Positions 1 to 9,422 are shown, counted from the first letter of the stretch. The stretch: 64,000 nucleotides of DNA from JBFMDN01 sp040753915 (GCA_040753915.1 JBFMDN010000024.1:13243-77242); one strand, 5' to 3'. Numbers and translations: made by a program. Notes: generated by a model from the sequence alone, not told the origin.

Positions 1-1261
1 AACTGTCGCCTCGGAACATTTCGCCCGCTGACGATGCTGCTAGCTTTTCCTCATCGGGGTCGGAATACCTGAATACCTCGGAAAGGACTTCTTGTTCAAA
101 AACCGTACGATCCAACTGTTCTACTCCATCAATCAGACCCATGAACCGTTTTCGCGTTATCAGATGTACTGTTCCTCGTGAACGCCTGCCGACCCTTCCC
201 AGCCTTTGTACGGCCGAAGCCCACGTGGATGCTTCCATGACCAGCGTCCTGAAATCAAGGTCCACTCCCACCTCTATTGCCGACGTCCCCAAAACTGCGG
301 TCCTTTCAGTCAGCCGTGCTTCCTGCTTTCTCTCGCCGGACCATTCAAGGAATGAGAGGTTGGACTTCCCTAATCTCTCCACTATAGCGTTCATGATGTG
401 ACGAAGGCGAAACAGTGAGTCGACTATTACGGCAACGGGCTTTTCACACGCGATAAGAATTGCCTCTAAGCAAGCCAGTTCTTCGTTCAGGTCATAAAGG
501 TCAAAACCCTCATAAAGTCGAAGGTCCAAAGGATGATTGAACACGCGGCCTAGCGCGCCCTCCTTGGCTATTGACGTACCGAAACCGATTTGTATTCCGT
601 CATACCGGTTAAGAAAGTCTTTAAGACGCTTACTCAAGAGCGGAGTGGCAGAGAGCAAAACCACTGCCCCATCCAGCCGCTCTACAATGTTCTCAACAAG
701 CGACGCAAAGTGACCGAGATCGAAATACAAATGAAACTCGTCGAATACGAAAAGACCTTTTCTCAAATGTCTTTCGAGATGGCGGCTTCCCCTATAGAAC
801 TCTTTTGTCACAATCAGGTGCAAAACGTCCGGAGTCATCACGGCCTTGACATATTTCGCCGCGTCCGTCATCTGAGAAAAGAGTTGGTGCATCAGCTCAC
901 TTCGGGTGCCCAGTTCACGTCCTTCCCTCGCCATTCTGAGCAGCGTAGCGCCAGAGTACTCGAAGAGAACCGGCGTTCCCCTTCCGGGGGAGTCCCAAGG
1001 CAAAATCGCAAGGCCCTCGATATCATGCCTCAAAGCTGCCACCTGAGCTTGAAGCAATATTCGGGTAGGGTAGGTCAAGATGATCGGACGATTCTGCACT
1101 TGTAGAAGACTTTCACGGATTATCGTACTTTTTCCGGACCCCACAGGCGCCTCTGTCAAAATCCATCTTCGTCCTTCCAGAATTTGCTTCACCGTCTCTT
1201 CCTGAAACGGATGAAACCTTGAATTTCCGATTAGACGGGCCTTCCTCGGCAGAAGTCTCAC
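1..1261 (-). CDS. cas3: Cas3-type CRISPR helicase, type I-D-like, C-terminus beyond window edge
   Basis: The minus strand is open from a GTG at 1261 to base 1 (420 codons) and continues out of the window. It carries a full set of superfamily 2 helicase motifs: Walker A APVGSGKST (~residues 40-48), DEFH box in VFDEFHLYF, motif III LLSATP, motif V GTSAIEVGVDLDF and motif VI QRLGRVGRR. The helicase core begins almost at the N-terminus, so there is no fused HD nuclease. A DEFH box in an HD-less Cas3 is what I know from the type I-D (cyano) Cas3 family; the subtype is inference. In an interference complex such a helicase would unwind target DNA and need a separate HD nuclease. The RBS caggagg precedes the GTG, which overlaps the upstream stop (GTGA). 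The rest of a cas operon would lie left of base 1. Confidence 0.85.
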   Translation of the reverse strand, partial: MRLLPRKARLIGNSRFHPFQEETVKQILEGRRWILTEAPVGSGKSTIIRESLLQVQNRPIILTYPTRILLQAQVAALRHDIEGLAILPWDSPGRGTPVLFEYSGATLLRMAREGRELGTRSELMHQLFSQMTDAAKYVKAVMTPDVLHLIVTKEFYRGSRHLERHLRKGLFVFDEFHLYFDLGHFASLVENIVERLDGAVVLLSATPLLSKRLKDFLNRYDGIQIGFGTSIAKEGALGRVFNHPLDLRLYEGFDLYDLNEELACLEAILIACEKPVAVIVDSLFRLRHIMNAIVERLGKSNLSFLEWSGERKQEARLTERTAVLGTSAIEVGVDLDFRTLVMEASTWASAVQRLGRVGRRSRGTVHLITRKRFMGLIDGVEQLDRTVFEQEVLSEVFRYSDPDEEKLAASSAGEMFRGDS

Positions 1262-1578
1262 GGCAATCCTCCTGATCGCAACCGAAGCCGTAAGGGGTTG
1301 TCGGCGAGAGTGTTTGTTCGATCGCCGGGACAAGGCTCCAGTAAGAATACCGTGCCTCCTGCTTCGACGAGAGCCGAATCAAGCACATCGTTGATGTTGT
1401 CAACTAACGGCGGCTCCGGGTTGTCGGTGGTCCGGTGGAGGAGGCTTTCGAGATCGATCGGATTGCCGCAAGGGCAAGACACTGTCGACGACGCGGTTCC
1501 TTTCGGCTGCCAACATCTCTTCACGGCTTCGGGGGATGGGGGGAATCGAGAGCCCCTCAAGCCAGTGGTATAACTCAT
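1258..1578 (-). CDS. Small protein upstream of cas3, possible release-factor-like fragment
   Basis: An open frame of 106 codons has ATG at 1578 and an aggaa-type RBS. Its TGA overlaps the cas3 GTG (GTGA), which suggests translational coupling and supports it as a real gene. The C-terminal half (DVLDSALVEAGGTVFLLEP, then LRLRLRSGG) resembles, by eye, the end of eRF1 domain-3-like proteins of the baeRF group, where a GG-V-x-V strand is followed by an LRY-like end. The N-terminal half is low in recognisable features. It could be a truncated remnant or a chance frame. No function is assigned. Confidence 0.35.
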   Translation of the reverse strand: MSYTTGLRGSRFPPSPEAVKRCWQPKGTASSTVSCPCGNPIDLESLLHRTTDNPEPPLVDNINDVLDSALVEAGGTVFLLEPCPGDRTNTLADNPLRLRLRSGGLP

Positions 1579-1904
1579 CCGTAATTCCTATGAAATGTCA
1601 AGCTGTTTTCAGCATGTTGGGAGCTTTTTATTACGCACCGCGCTCCCACTTGTCCTCCCGTGGCTGATCCAACCACCTGTGCCGCCTTCCCGGCGCGGCC
1701 AGCTCCGCAAATCGGGGGCGGGGTCTGGGCCCTTCGGTGTTTGGTCGTCCCCCCCAAAGAAAGCCGACAATGTGTTGGAATCACAGGCCATTGTGCCTTA
1801 CTGCCTCCGCGTTCCTTGGCATCATACGGACCAGTCCCCCTGACCGTCGCGCCGACATGTGACAGATGAGGTCATTCGAAAAGATTTTTTTTCGAATTCG
1901 GATG
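1579..1904. other. Intergenic, no gene seen
   Basis: This GC-rich stretch lies between the leftward cas operon and the repeat array. Short open frames occur on both strands, but they overlap each other and show no recognisable protein. I see no clear promoter for the leftward genes. Confidence 0.5.
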
Positions 1905-2535
1905 ATTCCGGTGAAGCCGTCCCTTGGCAGGCTGGAAAGCCTGCACTACAAACGGGATCGCGACGAATCCGTTCACGTAGGGTAGCCTTTCAGGCTGCCA
2001 TTTCTTAAGATGCAGGCTGGAAAGCCTGCGCTTACAACGGGATAGCGACGAATCCGCACACGTAGGGTAGCCTTTTAGGCTGCCATTTCTTAAGATGCAG
2101 GCTGGAAAGCCAGCACTACATGCCAGCACTACAAGGCGGGGTGCGACGAATCCGCACACGTAGGGTAGCCTTTCAGGCTGCCATTTCTTAAGATGCAGGC
2201 TGGAAAGCCAGCACTACATGCCTGCACTACAAGGCGGGGTGCGACGAATCCGTTCACGTAGGGTAGCCTTTTAGGCTGCCATTTCTTAAGATGCAGGCTG
2301 GAAAGCCTGCACTACATGCCTGCACTACAAGGCGGGGCGCGACGAATCCACACACGTAGGGTAGCCTTTCAGGCTGCCATTTCTTAAGATGCAGGCTGGA
2401 AAGCCAGCACTACATGCCTGCGCTACAAGGCGGCTGCGACGAATCCGCTCACGTAGGGTAGCCTTTCAGGCTGCCATTTCTTAAGATGCAGGCTGGAAAG
2501 CCCGCACTACATGCCCGCACTACATGCGTGCACTA
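1905..2535. repeat. 98-bp tandem repeat array (family A)
   Basis: At least six units start with gtagggtagcc at 1977, 2062, 2160, 2258, 2356 and 2453 (periods 85, 98, 98, 98, 97). Each unit holds two short palindromes, ggtagcctttcaggctgcc and caggctggaaagcctgc, joined by atttcttaagatg, then a variable stretch and gcgacgaatcc. Units differ by point changes, for example cctttcagg against ccttttagg. No unique spacers are present, so this is not a CRISPR array. Related arrays lie at 22198-22517 and, inverted, at 53493-53741. Confidence 0.9.
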
Positions 2536-2690
2536 CACGGGTGCCCTCCAAGGGGGCTTCCGTCGGCAGGGTCATGTCCTCACCGGGGGGAATTCAGGAT
2601 CGAGGCGGGCGTTGCCTTGACGGGTGATGAATGGTATTTTAATCGATTACACGACTTCAAGTGGATAACGTCAACGGTGAGGAGCTGTGA

Positions 2691-5360
2691 ATGGGCGGAG
2701 ATCAGTTACCCAAGGCTTATGAGCCCGCAGAAATCGAAGCGAAATGGTACAACTTCTGGGAATCGCAAAAGCTGTTTCGGGCCGAGGAAGACCGGACCGG
2801 GAAAGAATACTCGATCGTCATTCCGCCGCCGAACGTCACCGGATCGCTGCACATGGGGCATGCTCTCAACAACACGCTCCAGGATATTCTGATACGATAC
2901 CACCGGATGAACGGGTACAACACGCTCTGGATGCCTGGTACAGACCATGCCGGCATAGCCACCCAAAACGTGGTGGAAAAGCAGCTTGCGCTCGAAGGTA
3001 AGACCCGGGAAGACCTGGGCCGCGAGCAGTTCATCGAGCGGGTCTGGCAATGGAAGGAGCATTCCGGAGGGGTCATCATTAACCAGCTCAAGAGGCTGGG
3101 GTGCTCGTGCGACTGGGATCGCGAGCGTTTCACGATGGATCAGGGCCTCTCCCGGGCAGTTCGAGAAGTCTTTGTACGTCTGTACGAGGAAGGCCTCATC
3201 TACAAGGGCGATTATATCGTTAACTGGTGCCCGAGGTGCCATACCGCTCTTTCTGATCTCGAAGTGGAGCACGAAGACTCCGACGGCTTCCTGTGGCACA
3301 TTCGATACCCTGTGGAAGACTCTGGCGAATCACTCGTGGTGGCCACAACTCGACCGGAGACCATGCTGGGTGATACGGCAGTAGCCGTAAATCCGGAAGA
3401 TCAACGGTACCGCCATCTTATAGGGAAAAATGCGATTCTCCCCCTGGTTGGCCGCAAGCTCATCATTATCGGAGATCCCATCGTGGCCATGGATTTCGGA
3501 ACCGGCGCGCTCAAGGTCACGCCTTCTCACGACATGACGGACTTCGAGCTGTCGCGCAGGCATAACCTCGACCGAGTCACGATCATGGATACGTCAGGGA
3601 GGATCAACGACAACGGAATACACTTCAGCGGAATGGATCGGTACGAATGCCGCAGGGCCATTGTGGAAGAGCTCGATCAAAAGGGGTTCCTCGCGGGCAT
3701 CGAGAAGTACAAGGTCGGGCTCGGACGCTGTTACCGCTGCAAGGACGTGGTGGAACCGCTCATTTCAAAGCAGTGGTTCGTCAAGGTGGAGCCGCTTGCG
3801 AAAAAAGCTCTGGAGGCGGTTGAAACGGGTAAGACGCGGATCGTCCCTGAATCGTGGACCAAGACCTATTATGAGTGGATGAGGAACATTCGAGACTGGT
3901 GCGTGTCCCGCCAGATCTGGTGGGGCCACCGGATTCCCGCGTGGACCTGTGAAGACTGCGGCGAAGTAATCGTTGCACGGGAAACGCCATCCCAGTGCAC
4001 GACCTGTAATGGCTCGCGGCTGGTGCAGGAGACCGACGTGCTGGACACCTGGTTCTCATCTGCGCTGTGGCCGTTCTCCACCATGGGCTGGCCCGACTCC
4101 ACGAGGCTCCTGCAGACCTTCTATCCGACGTCGTGCCTCGTCACGGGGTTTGACATTCTCTTCTTCTGGGTGGCTCGCATGATGATGATGGGCCTCAAAT
4201 TCAGGGACGACGTGCCGTTTCGCGAGGTGTACATCCACGCGCTCGTCAGGGACGAGGAGGGCAAGAAGATGAGCAAGTCCCTGGGCAACGTCATAGACCC
4301 CCTCATGGTGATGGACAAGTACGGGACCGATGCCTTCCGGTTTACGCTCGCAGCGCTGGCCGCGCAGGGACGAGACATTCGCCTTTCGGAATCGCGGATC
4401 GAGGGGTACCGCAATTTCATGAACAAGCTGTGGAACGCGGCCCGGTTTGCACTTCCGTATCTTGAGAACTCCCAGGGGAAGACATCTCTGGATTCACAAA
4501 CCGCATTCTCTCTCGAGGAACGGTGGATCCTCTCCAGGCTCAATCGCACCATCGGGGAAGTCCACGACGCGATCACATCCTATCGTTTCAACGACGCGGC
4601 CCAAGCCCTGTACCACTTCGCCTGGCACGAATTCTGCGACTGGTACATCGAACAGGCCAAGATTCCCCTGAACGCCTCAGGATCCCCTGAAGCTGCGAGG
4701 GCCGCGGCTGTGCTACGACACGTGCTGGATTCCCTCATGCGCATGTTGCACCCGTTCATACCCTTCATCACGGAAGAAATCGCGACGAAAATACCCTCGA
4801 ACGGCCACACGATCATTCGCGGGCCTTATCCTGTTGTAAACGAGTCCCTCCTGGACAGTGAAGCCGAACGGGAGATGAACGTGCTCATGGGGCTGATCAG
4901 CTCGGTTCGAAACATCAGGGCTGAAATGAACCTGGCTCCGGGCAAGCCGCTGGATGTGGTGGTGTTCCCGTCATCGCCGGAGGAGGGCGAGCTTGTGCTG
5001 GGGAGCTGCCTGATGGTGCGGTCTTTGGGAAAAGTGGGAGACCTGACGGTTCATCCTCACGATACCGACCGGGAGCCTCCTCGTATGGCAGCCACCGCGG
5101 TGGTCGGAGACATGAGGGTGTTCGTGCCCCTGGAAGGGGTGGTGGATCCGGATGCCGAGATTAGTCGCCTCGAGAAGGAGCTGAGCAAGATCGAGAAAGA
5201 GTATGACGCGGTCCGGAGGAAGCTCGCCAACGATGCCTTCCTGAGCAAGGCCAAACCGGAAGCCGTCCAAAAGCAACGAGACCGGGAGGCGGAGCTGGCT
5301 GCGAAACTGTCGGGGCTTGGAGAAGGATTGACAAAGATGCGAAGCCTCAAGAGCGCATGA
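2691..5360 (+). CDS. valS: Valyl-tRNA synthetase
   Basis: An 889-residue class I aminoacyl-tRNA synthetase that charges tRNA-Val in the cytoplasm. The HIGH-type signature is HMGH at residues 54-57 after PPPNVTGSL, and the KMSKS loop is KKMSKSLGNVIDP near residue 525. The editing domain between them contains ATTRPETMLGDTAVAVNP. The C-terminal region from DPDAEISRLEKELSKIEKEY is the coiled-coil tRNA-binding arm typical of ValRS and separates it from IleRS and LeuRS. Length is normal for the family. The ATG follows gtgaggagctgtga, a good RBS. No T-box or other leader is obvious; the 98-bp array ends about 155 bp upstream. Confidence 0.97.
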   Translation: MGGDQLPKAYEPAEIEAKWYNFWESQKLFRAEEDRTGKEYSIVIPPPNVTGSLHMGHALNNTLQDILIRYHRMNGYNTLWMPGTDHAGIATQNVVEKQLALEGKTREDLGREQFIERVWQWKEHSGGVIINQLKRLGCSCDWDRERFTMDQGLSRAVREVFVRLYEEGLIYKGDYIVNWCPRCHTALSDLEVEHEDSDGFLWHIRYPVEDSGESLVVATTRPETMLGDTAVAVNPEDQRYRHLIGKNAILPLVGRKLIIIGDPIVAMDFGTGALKVTPSHDMTDFELSRRHNLDRVTIMDTSGRINDNGIHFSGMDRYECRRAIVEELDQKGFLAGIEKYKVGLGRCYRCKDVVEPLISKQWFVKVEPLAKKALEAVETGKTRIVPESWTKTYYEWMRNIRDWCVSRQIWWGHRIPAWTCEDCGEVIVARETPSQCTTCNGSRLVQETDVLDTWFSSALWPFSTMGWPDSTRLLQTFYPTSCLVTGFDILFFWVARMMMMGLKFRDDVPFREVYIHALVRDEEGKKMSKSLGNVIDPLMVMDKYGTDAFRFTLAALAAQGRDIRLSESRIEGYRNFMNKLWNAARFALPYLENSQGKTSLDSQTAFSLEERWILSRLNRTIGEVHDAITSYRFNDAAQALYHFAWHEFCDWYIEQAKIPLNASGSPEAARAAAVLRHVLDSLMRMLHPFIPFITEEIATKIPSNGHTIIRGPYPVVNESLLDSEAEREMNVLMGLISSVRNIRAEMNLAPGKPLDVVVFPSSPEEGELVLGSCLMVRSLGKVGDLTVHPHDTDREPPRMAATAVVGDMRVFVPLEGVVDPDAEISRLEKELSKIEKEYDAVRRKLANDAFLSKAKPEAVQKQRDREAELAAKLSGLGEGLTKMRSLKSA

Positions 5361-5481
5361 CGCAACGGGAGCAGCGGATTCTGGGATAGGGTTTGTCCAG
5401 GGCGCCACGGGGACGTTTCGTGGCAATTCCTCCGGTGAGCCTCCTGTCCAGCGGAATCGCCAGAACGCGGAGTCGCAATGC

Positions 5482-6216
5482 ATGGCCGGACGCTTGATCG
5501 TAGTTGAGGAAGTGGGATCCACACAGGACCTGGCGAGAGAGATGGCAATGGCCGGCGAGCCTGATGGCACAGCGGTCATGGCACTGCGCCAAACCCGTGG
5601 GAGGGGCCGGCTGGGACGGACGTGGATATCTCCCCCCGGGAGGAATGTGGCGCTGTCGATTATTCTGCGGCCGCCCATGGCCCCGGAGGAAGCGACGCTC
5701 ATGGGGCTCTTGGCCTCTATGGCAGTGGCTGACGCTCTCGAGGAGAGGGGCGTGTCTCAGGTCGGCTTGAGATGGCCCAATGATGTGCTGGTAGGCGGGA
5801 AGAAAATCGCGGGGATTCTGTCTGAAGCAACGCTAGTAGACAGATCCGTGGAGTTTCTCATACTTGGAATAGGACTGAACGTGAATAGTAACGAATCCGA
5901 TTTTCCCTCAGACCTGATGACCCCAGCGACCTCCCTCTACCTTTGCACCGCCGTGGAATCGAACGTGGAGGAGGTGGCCCGGGATGTCGTCCAGCGCTTT
6001 GGCTCCTTGTATGAACGGGCGAAGGTCGAAGGCTGTGGCTTCATTCCCGCTGCCTGGGAACGCCGGTGGCTCCACAAAAACATGTGGCTTCATCATGAAG
6101 GGACTGTCGGGATCGGGCTCGGAATCGATGCGCAGGGAGCTTTGTTGCTGGAAAAGGACGGAGGGCAAGTGGAACGGGTCACCTCGGGTGAGGTGGTCCC
6201 TAGCCCAGCCGCATAG
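5482..6216 (+). CDS. birA: Biotin--[acetyl-CoA-carboxylase] ligase, short form without HTH
   Basis: A 244-residue biotin protein ligase that makes biotinyl-AMP and transfers biotin to carboxylase carrier proteins. EVGSTQDLA and the ATP/biotin loop QTRGRGRLGRTW are present, followed by WPNDVLVGGKKIAGIL. The BPL C-terminal domain is recognisable near the end (LLLEKDGGQVERVTSGEVV). The N-terminal helix-turn-helix of repressor-type BirA is absent, so this is likely a group I ligase with no DNA-binding role. It lies 121 bp after valS. The ATG at 5482 has cggag upstream; the frame is open back to valS, but no usable start codon is seen there. Confidence 0.93.
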   Translation: MAGRLIVVEEVGSTQDLAREMAMAGEPDGTAVMALRQTRGRGRLGRTWISPPGRNVALSIILRPPMAPEEATLMGLLASMAVADALEERGVSQVGLRWPNDVLVGGKKIAGILSEATLVDRSVEFLILGIGLNVNSNESDFPSDLMTPATSLYLCTAVESNVEEVARDVVQRFGSLYERAKVEGCGFIPAAWERRWLHKNMWLHHEGTVGIGLGIDAQGALLLEKDGGQVERVTSGEVVPSPAA

Positions 6217-6315
6217 GAGGAAGGAATCCTGAGGCTCGGCAAGCCGATAATGGGATCCAGCCGGGTGGGGAAGCCGTGCCGGAATCGTACGGACTAGGGA
6301 AACAGGAGCTGATGT

Positions 6316-7080
6316 ATGGGAGTGACGAGATCGATTGCGAAGACGCATGCCGTGGTGGCCATTCTGGTGCTGGCCGGCTGTATTGCCGTGAGCTCCCTGG
6401 CCGTGACCCGTGTGATCGTGCCAAGCACCGAGGGCTTCATCCGCGGGATAGCGGAGAGGTACGACGCGTATCTTCCGGAAATCAGGATTCAGAACGGCAA
6501 GGCTTCCATCAAGGGAGAGTCGCCCTACTCTGTGGATCTCGGCGCCAAAGAGATTGTTATCGTGCTTGACACGAGGGAAGAGGGGGTGAAACAGGCGCTG
6601 AATTACCTGAAACCGGCAGAGGCGGGAGCGGTTCTTACCCGAGACTCCCTTGTGACGAAGAATCAAGAACAGATTCGGATCATTCCCCTCAAGAACATGC
6701 CCGACGTTACGCTCAACTCCCTTGAAATCCAGGCCATGGCCGACCGGTACCTTCCGAGTCTCACCTGGTGGATGTGGGTTGCAGTCATCTGCTATTTCTG
6801 TTTTTCCAAGCCGATCCAGCTTCTCCTCTTGGGAATGATTCCCTATTTCGGGGCCCGATCGTACTCTGTTGCTCTATCTTACGGAGAAGCTTTGAAAATC
6901 ACAGCTTTTGCGATGGTTCCTCCGGTATTGCTCGGATACGCCATTGGCATGGACTCCCTCGGCATTATAGGGTCATTTGTCGTCTATCTGGCGGTATTCG
7001 TGGGATTGCTCATTCTCGCTGTCTGGGATCTTGTCAAGAGCGAGCGAGAAATGTCGAGGCCGGGCATCCATCCGTCGTGA
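6316..7080 (+). CDS. DUF1189 family membrane protein
   Basis: A 254-residue protein of unknown function that looks like the DUF1189 family. One N-terminal membrane segment (~14-34) is followed by an extracytoplasmic domain of about 110 residues and three or four C-terminal membrane helices (IPYFGARSYSVALSYGEALKI precedes the last ones). ATG at 6316 follows caggagct. It starts about 100 bp after birA, with a DUF2065 gene 33 bp downstream, so birA to queA may be one transcript. No catalytic motif is visible. Confidence 0.8.
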   Translation: MGVTRSIAKTHAVVAILVLAGCIAVSSLAVTRVIVPSTEGFIRGIAERYDAYLPEIRIQNGKASIKGESPYSVDLGAKEIVIVLDTREEGVKQALNYLKPAEAGAVLTRDSLVTKNQEQIRIIPLKNMPDVTLNSLEIQAMADRYLPSLTWWMWVAVICYFCFSKPIQLLLLGMIPYFGARSYSVALSYGEALKITAFAMVPPVLLGYAIGMDSLGIIGSFVVYLAVFVGLLILAVWDLVKSEREMSRPGIHPS

Positions 7081-7113
7081 GAGCCTCTCCTTGGAACAAT
7101 CGAGGTCACCCGA

Positions 7114-7305
7114 ATGGAATTCCTCCTGTGCGTAATAGGCATGGTGATGGTTGTCGAAGGATTGCCCTACTTTTCATTTCCGGACAAGATGAAGAAGCTC
7201 ATGCGCCTCATGGGGGAGCAGGAAGACACTACTCTTCGCATAATGGGGGGCATGCTCGTGATCCTTGGGCTGGCGATCATTTTTTTTGCCAGAAGGGGAT
7301 TTTAG
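7114..7305 (+). CDS. DUF2065 family small membrane protein
   Basis: A 63-residue protein with two hydrophobic segments (LLCVIGMVMVVEGLPYF at the N-terminus and the C-terminal MLVILGLAIIFFARRG), separated by an amphipathic linker containing PDKMKKLMRLMGE. This pattern and length fit DUF2065 proteins, known as short inner-membrane proteins of unknown role. The gene has a gagg RBS, and the next gene's GTG follows its TAG with no gap, so translation is probably coupled to queA. Confidence 0.85.
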   Translation: MEFLLCVIGMVMVVEGLPYFSFPDKMKKLMRLMGEQEDTTLRIMGGMLVILGLAIIFFARRGF

Positions 7306-8373
7306 GTGGTTCCGTACGCTCTGTCGAATTATCGCTATGACCTGCCGCAAGAATTGATCGCGCAGAGTCCCGGTCCTGTGCGAGATGAATCGCGGTTGCT
7401 CGCGATCGATCGCCGCTCCGGCTCCTTGTCTCACCACCGATTCAGCGAGCTGACAGATCTGCTGATGCCATCCGACCTCCTTGTGCTCAACGAGACCCGC
7501 GTGATTCCTTGTGCTCTTTATGCCACCAAGTCCACTGGGGGACGGGTGGAGCTCCTCGTGCTCCAGCCAGCGGAGCGGGCCTCGCTCAACGGTGGCGATC
7601 GCACCTTTCGGACATGCATGGTGCGGTCCAGCAAGCCTCTCAAGCCCTGCGGTCGGCTCACGCTGGACAGCGGGCCCGAGCTCACCGTGGAATCGGTTCC
7701 TGTTTCAGGTCGCGCGGTTATCGGTTTTCCCGCGCGAGAAGATGAATTTCTGAGCTTCCTGGATATCCACGGCCGAGCTCCACTCCCGCCGTACGTCAGA
7801 TCGAACGGGAGGGATGATCGAACCGAGAGAAGCAGATACCAGACTGTGTTCGCACGAGTTCCCGGATCGGTAGCGGCTCCGACTGCAGGGCTCCATTTCA
7901 CGGAGAGCCTCCTGACTGCGCTGGAAAGCCGAGGCATCCGGACCACTCGAATCGTCCTGCACGTAGGGGCCGGGACTTTCGTTCCTGTGCGGGAGCCCGA
8001 TATTCGGCGGCACCGCATGGAAACGGAGCTCTACGAGATACCAGAGGACGCGGCTGGCGAATTGGAGAGGGCGCTGGAGGAGGGGCGTCGGATCATAGCG
8101 GTGGGAACCACGTCGGTTCGCGCGGTGGAATCCGCCGCGCTCCCTGAGGGGGGATTTCGGAAGGGCACCCAGGCCACCGATTTGTTTATTTTTCCTGGAT
8201 ACGACTTTAAGGTGGTAACGGGCTTGGTCACAAACTTCCATTTGCCGGAATCTACGCTCCTGATGCTGGTTTGCGCGTTTGGAGGCATGCAGAGGATCTT
8301 GAACGCGTACCGAGTAGCGGTGGCTGAGCGCTATCGGTTTTACAGCTACGGCGATGCGTGTTTAATTTTGTAG
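7306..8373 (+). CDS. queA: S-adenosylmethionine:tRNA ribosyltransferase-isomerase (queuosine synthesis)
   Basis: A 355-residue QueA, which moves the ribosyl part of S-adenosylmethionine onto 7-aminomethyl-7-deazaguanine in tRNA to form epoxyqueuosine. Family motifs seen are the YDLPQELIAQ-P start, LNETRVIP, the PTAGLHF motif and VTNFHLPESTLLMLVCAF. Length is normal. GTG at 7306 is chosen because it sits directly after the previous stop, with aggggatttt as RBS, and the protein begins there with the conserved N-terminal strand. No tgt gene lies in this window. Confidence 0.96.
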   Translation: MVPYALSNYRYDLPQELIAQSPGPVRDESRLLAIDRRSGSLSHHRFSELTDLLMPSDLLVLNETRVIPCALYATKSTGGRVELLVLQPAERASLNGGDRTFRTCMVRSSKPLKPCGRLTLDSGPELTVESVPVSGRAVIGFPAREDEFLSFLDIHGRAPLPPYVRSNGRDDRTERSRYQTVFARVPGSVAAPTAGLHFTESLLTALESRGIRTTRIVLHVGAGTFVPVREPDIRRHRMETELYEIPEDAAGELERALEEGRRIIAVGTTSVRAVESAALPEGGFRKGTQATDLFIFPGYDFKVVTGLVTNFHLPESTLLMLVCAFGGMQRILNAYRVAVAERYRFYSYGDACLIL

Positions 8374-8955
8374 GAACGACTTCTTTCTTATTGATATCAC
8401 TTATGAAAAAAGTCAGTACAAAAGGCGGGACCCCCTCCGGGGCATCGGGTGGGACGCTTGGGCGGGAGTCAGAGGAAGGAATATGTGGTAGGACTGATGC
8501 AGGTGGGCATCTTCTAGTAGGATACGATTTGGTTGTCAAGTCTTTTTTCATAAAAATGGGTCATCCTCCCGTGACAATTGAGGCATGCAGGCCCCTGATC
8601 TAAAGTGAGCGTTATCTCCTGTGACTAGAACAAATAGTCAATCCGATCTCTCGGTCTCGCGATAGTGCTGCTATCATCTTGAAATGCTAGCTGTTTCAGG
8701 TAGCGACCACAGAAGGGCGCGCGTCTCGTCCGTTGGTTGGCCACGTATTTCTCGAGATGCCTCTTAAAGTTACACAAGCTTGAGCTGGAGACTGAAGGGA
8801 ATCAATCAGTTCTGGGGAATGTCCATCAACCTTCCGGAAAAACGGGTTTGATCCTCCTCCGGCAGAGGCCACACTCAGCCTCCCCCTCTTAACGGCTGAC
8901 TATTACCCAGACGCGACTCCGTGGCCATACAGACCGGCCTGCAGGCAGTTTCCTC
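8374..8955. other. Intergenic, no gene seen
   Basis: The stretch after queA holds only short overlapping frames with no recognisable protein. An AT-rich segment around 8530-8560 could be a weak promoter but has no gene after it. I see nothing else to support. Confidence 0.5.
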
Positions 8956-9190
8956 ACCAGTTTCGCCCCGGAGGGGCGCACCAACAGTAGCCATGGGTTT
9001 TCAACCCATGGGAAGGGTGGTCGCCCATTTTCTGAAACGACCCTGACGGGGTCGACCAATAAGCACTCCCAAGCAGTCCCTTGCCCAATTGGTGGACCCC
9101 TTCAGGGTCCTCGCTTCTTTGTTTTCTCATTCCGTGGGTTGAAACCCACGGCTACTCACGGTCCACCCCTTCGGGGTGCAAGATGCGCTA
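8956..9190. repeat. Palindrome-rich repeat block related to family D
   Basis: The block is a chain of small palindromes: ccccggaggggcgc at the left edge, ccatgggttttcaacccatg, cgaccctgacggggtcg, ggaccccttcagggtcc, ccgtgggttgaaacccacgg and ccccttcggggtgc at the right edge. The same motifs in the same order occur inside the two family D elements at 40174-40552 and 59434-59788, but the long outer inverted repeats of those copies are not seen here. No coding capacity. Confidence 0.75.
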
Positions 9191-9422
9191 TTTCGATGGA
9201 TCACATAAAGCTATGGTGTTACGTGTGTCCAACCGTAAGCCGTTAACGGAGGGTGCATGGAGCCTTTCCCAAGGGTCACGCATTCCAGCTCCCCCGGGAT
9301 GTCATGGGGGATGCTTATCAACTCTTTGGAAAGTCTGGTGCAAAAATTAGCGGGCGAGACGCCCATTCTGCCGGCGCGATAGGCACGACGGGCCATTCCA
9401 CCTGCAAGACCAACGGCTCCGA

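Noticed and set aside
1905..2535. CRISPR array next to the cas3 fragment
   Set aside because: The period is ~98 bp with no unique spacers between conserved repeats; units are repeated throughout. It is a tandem palindromic array, not CRISPR.
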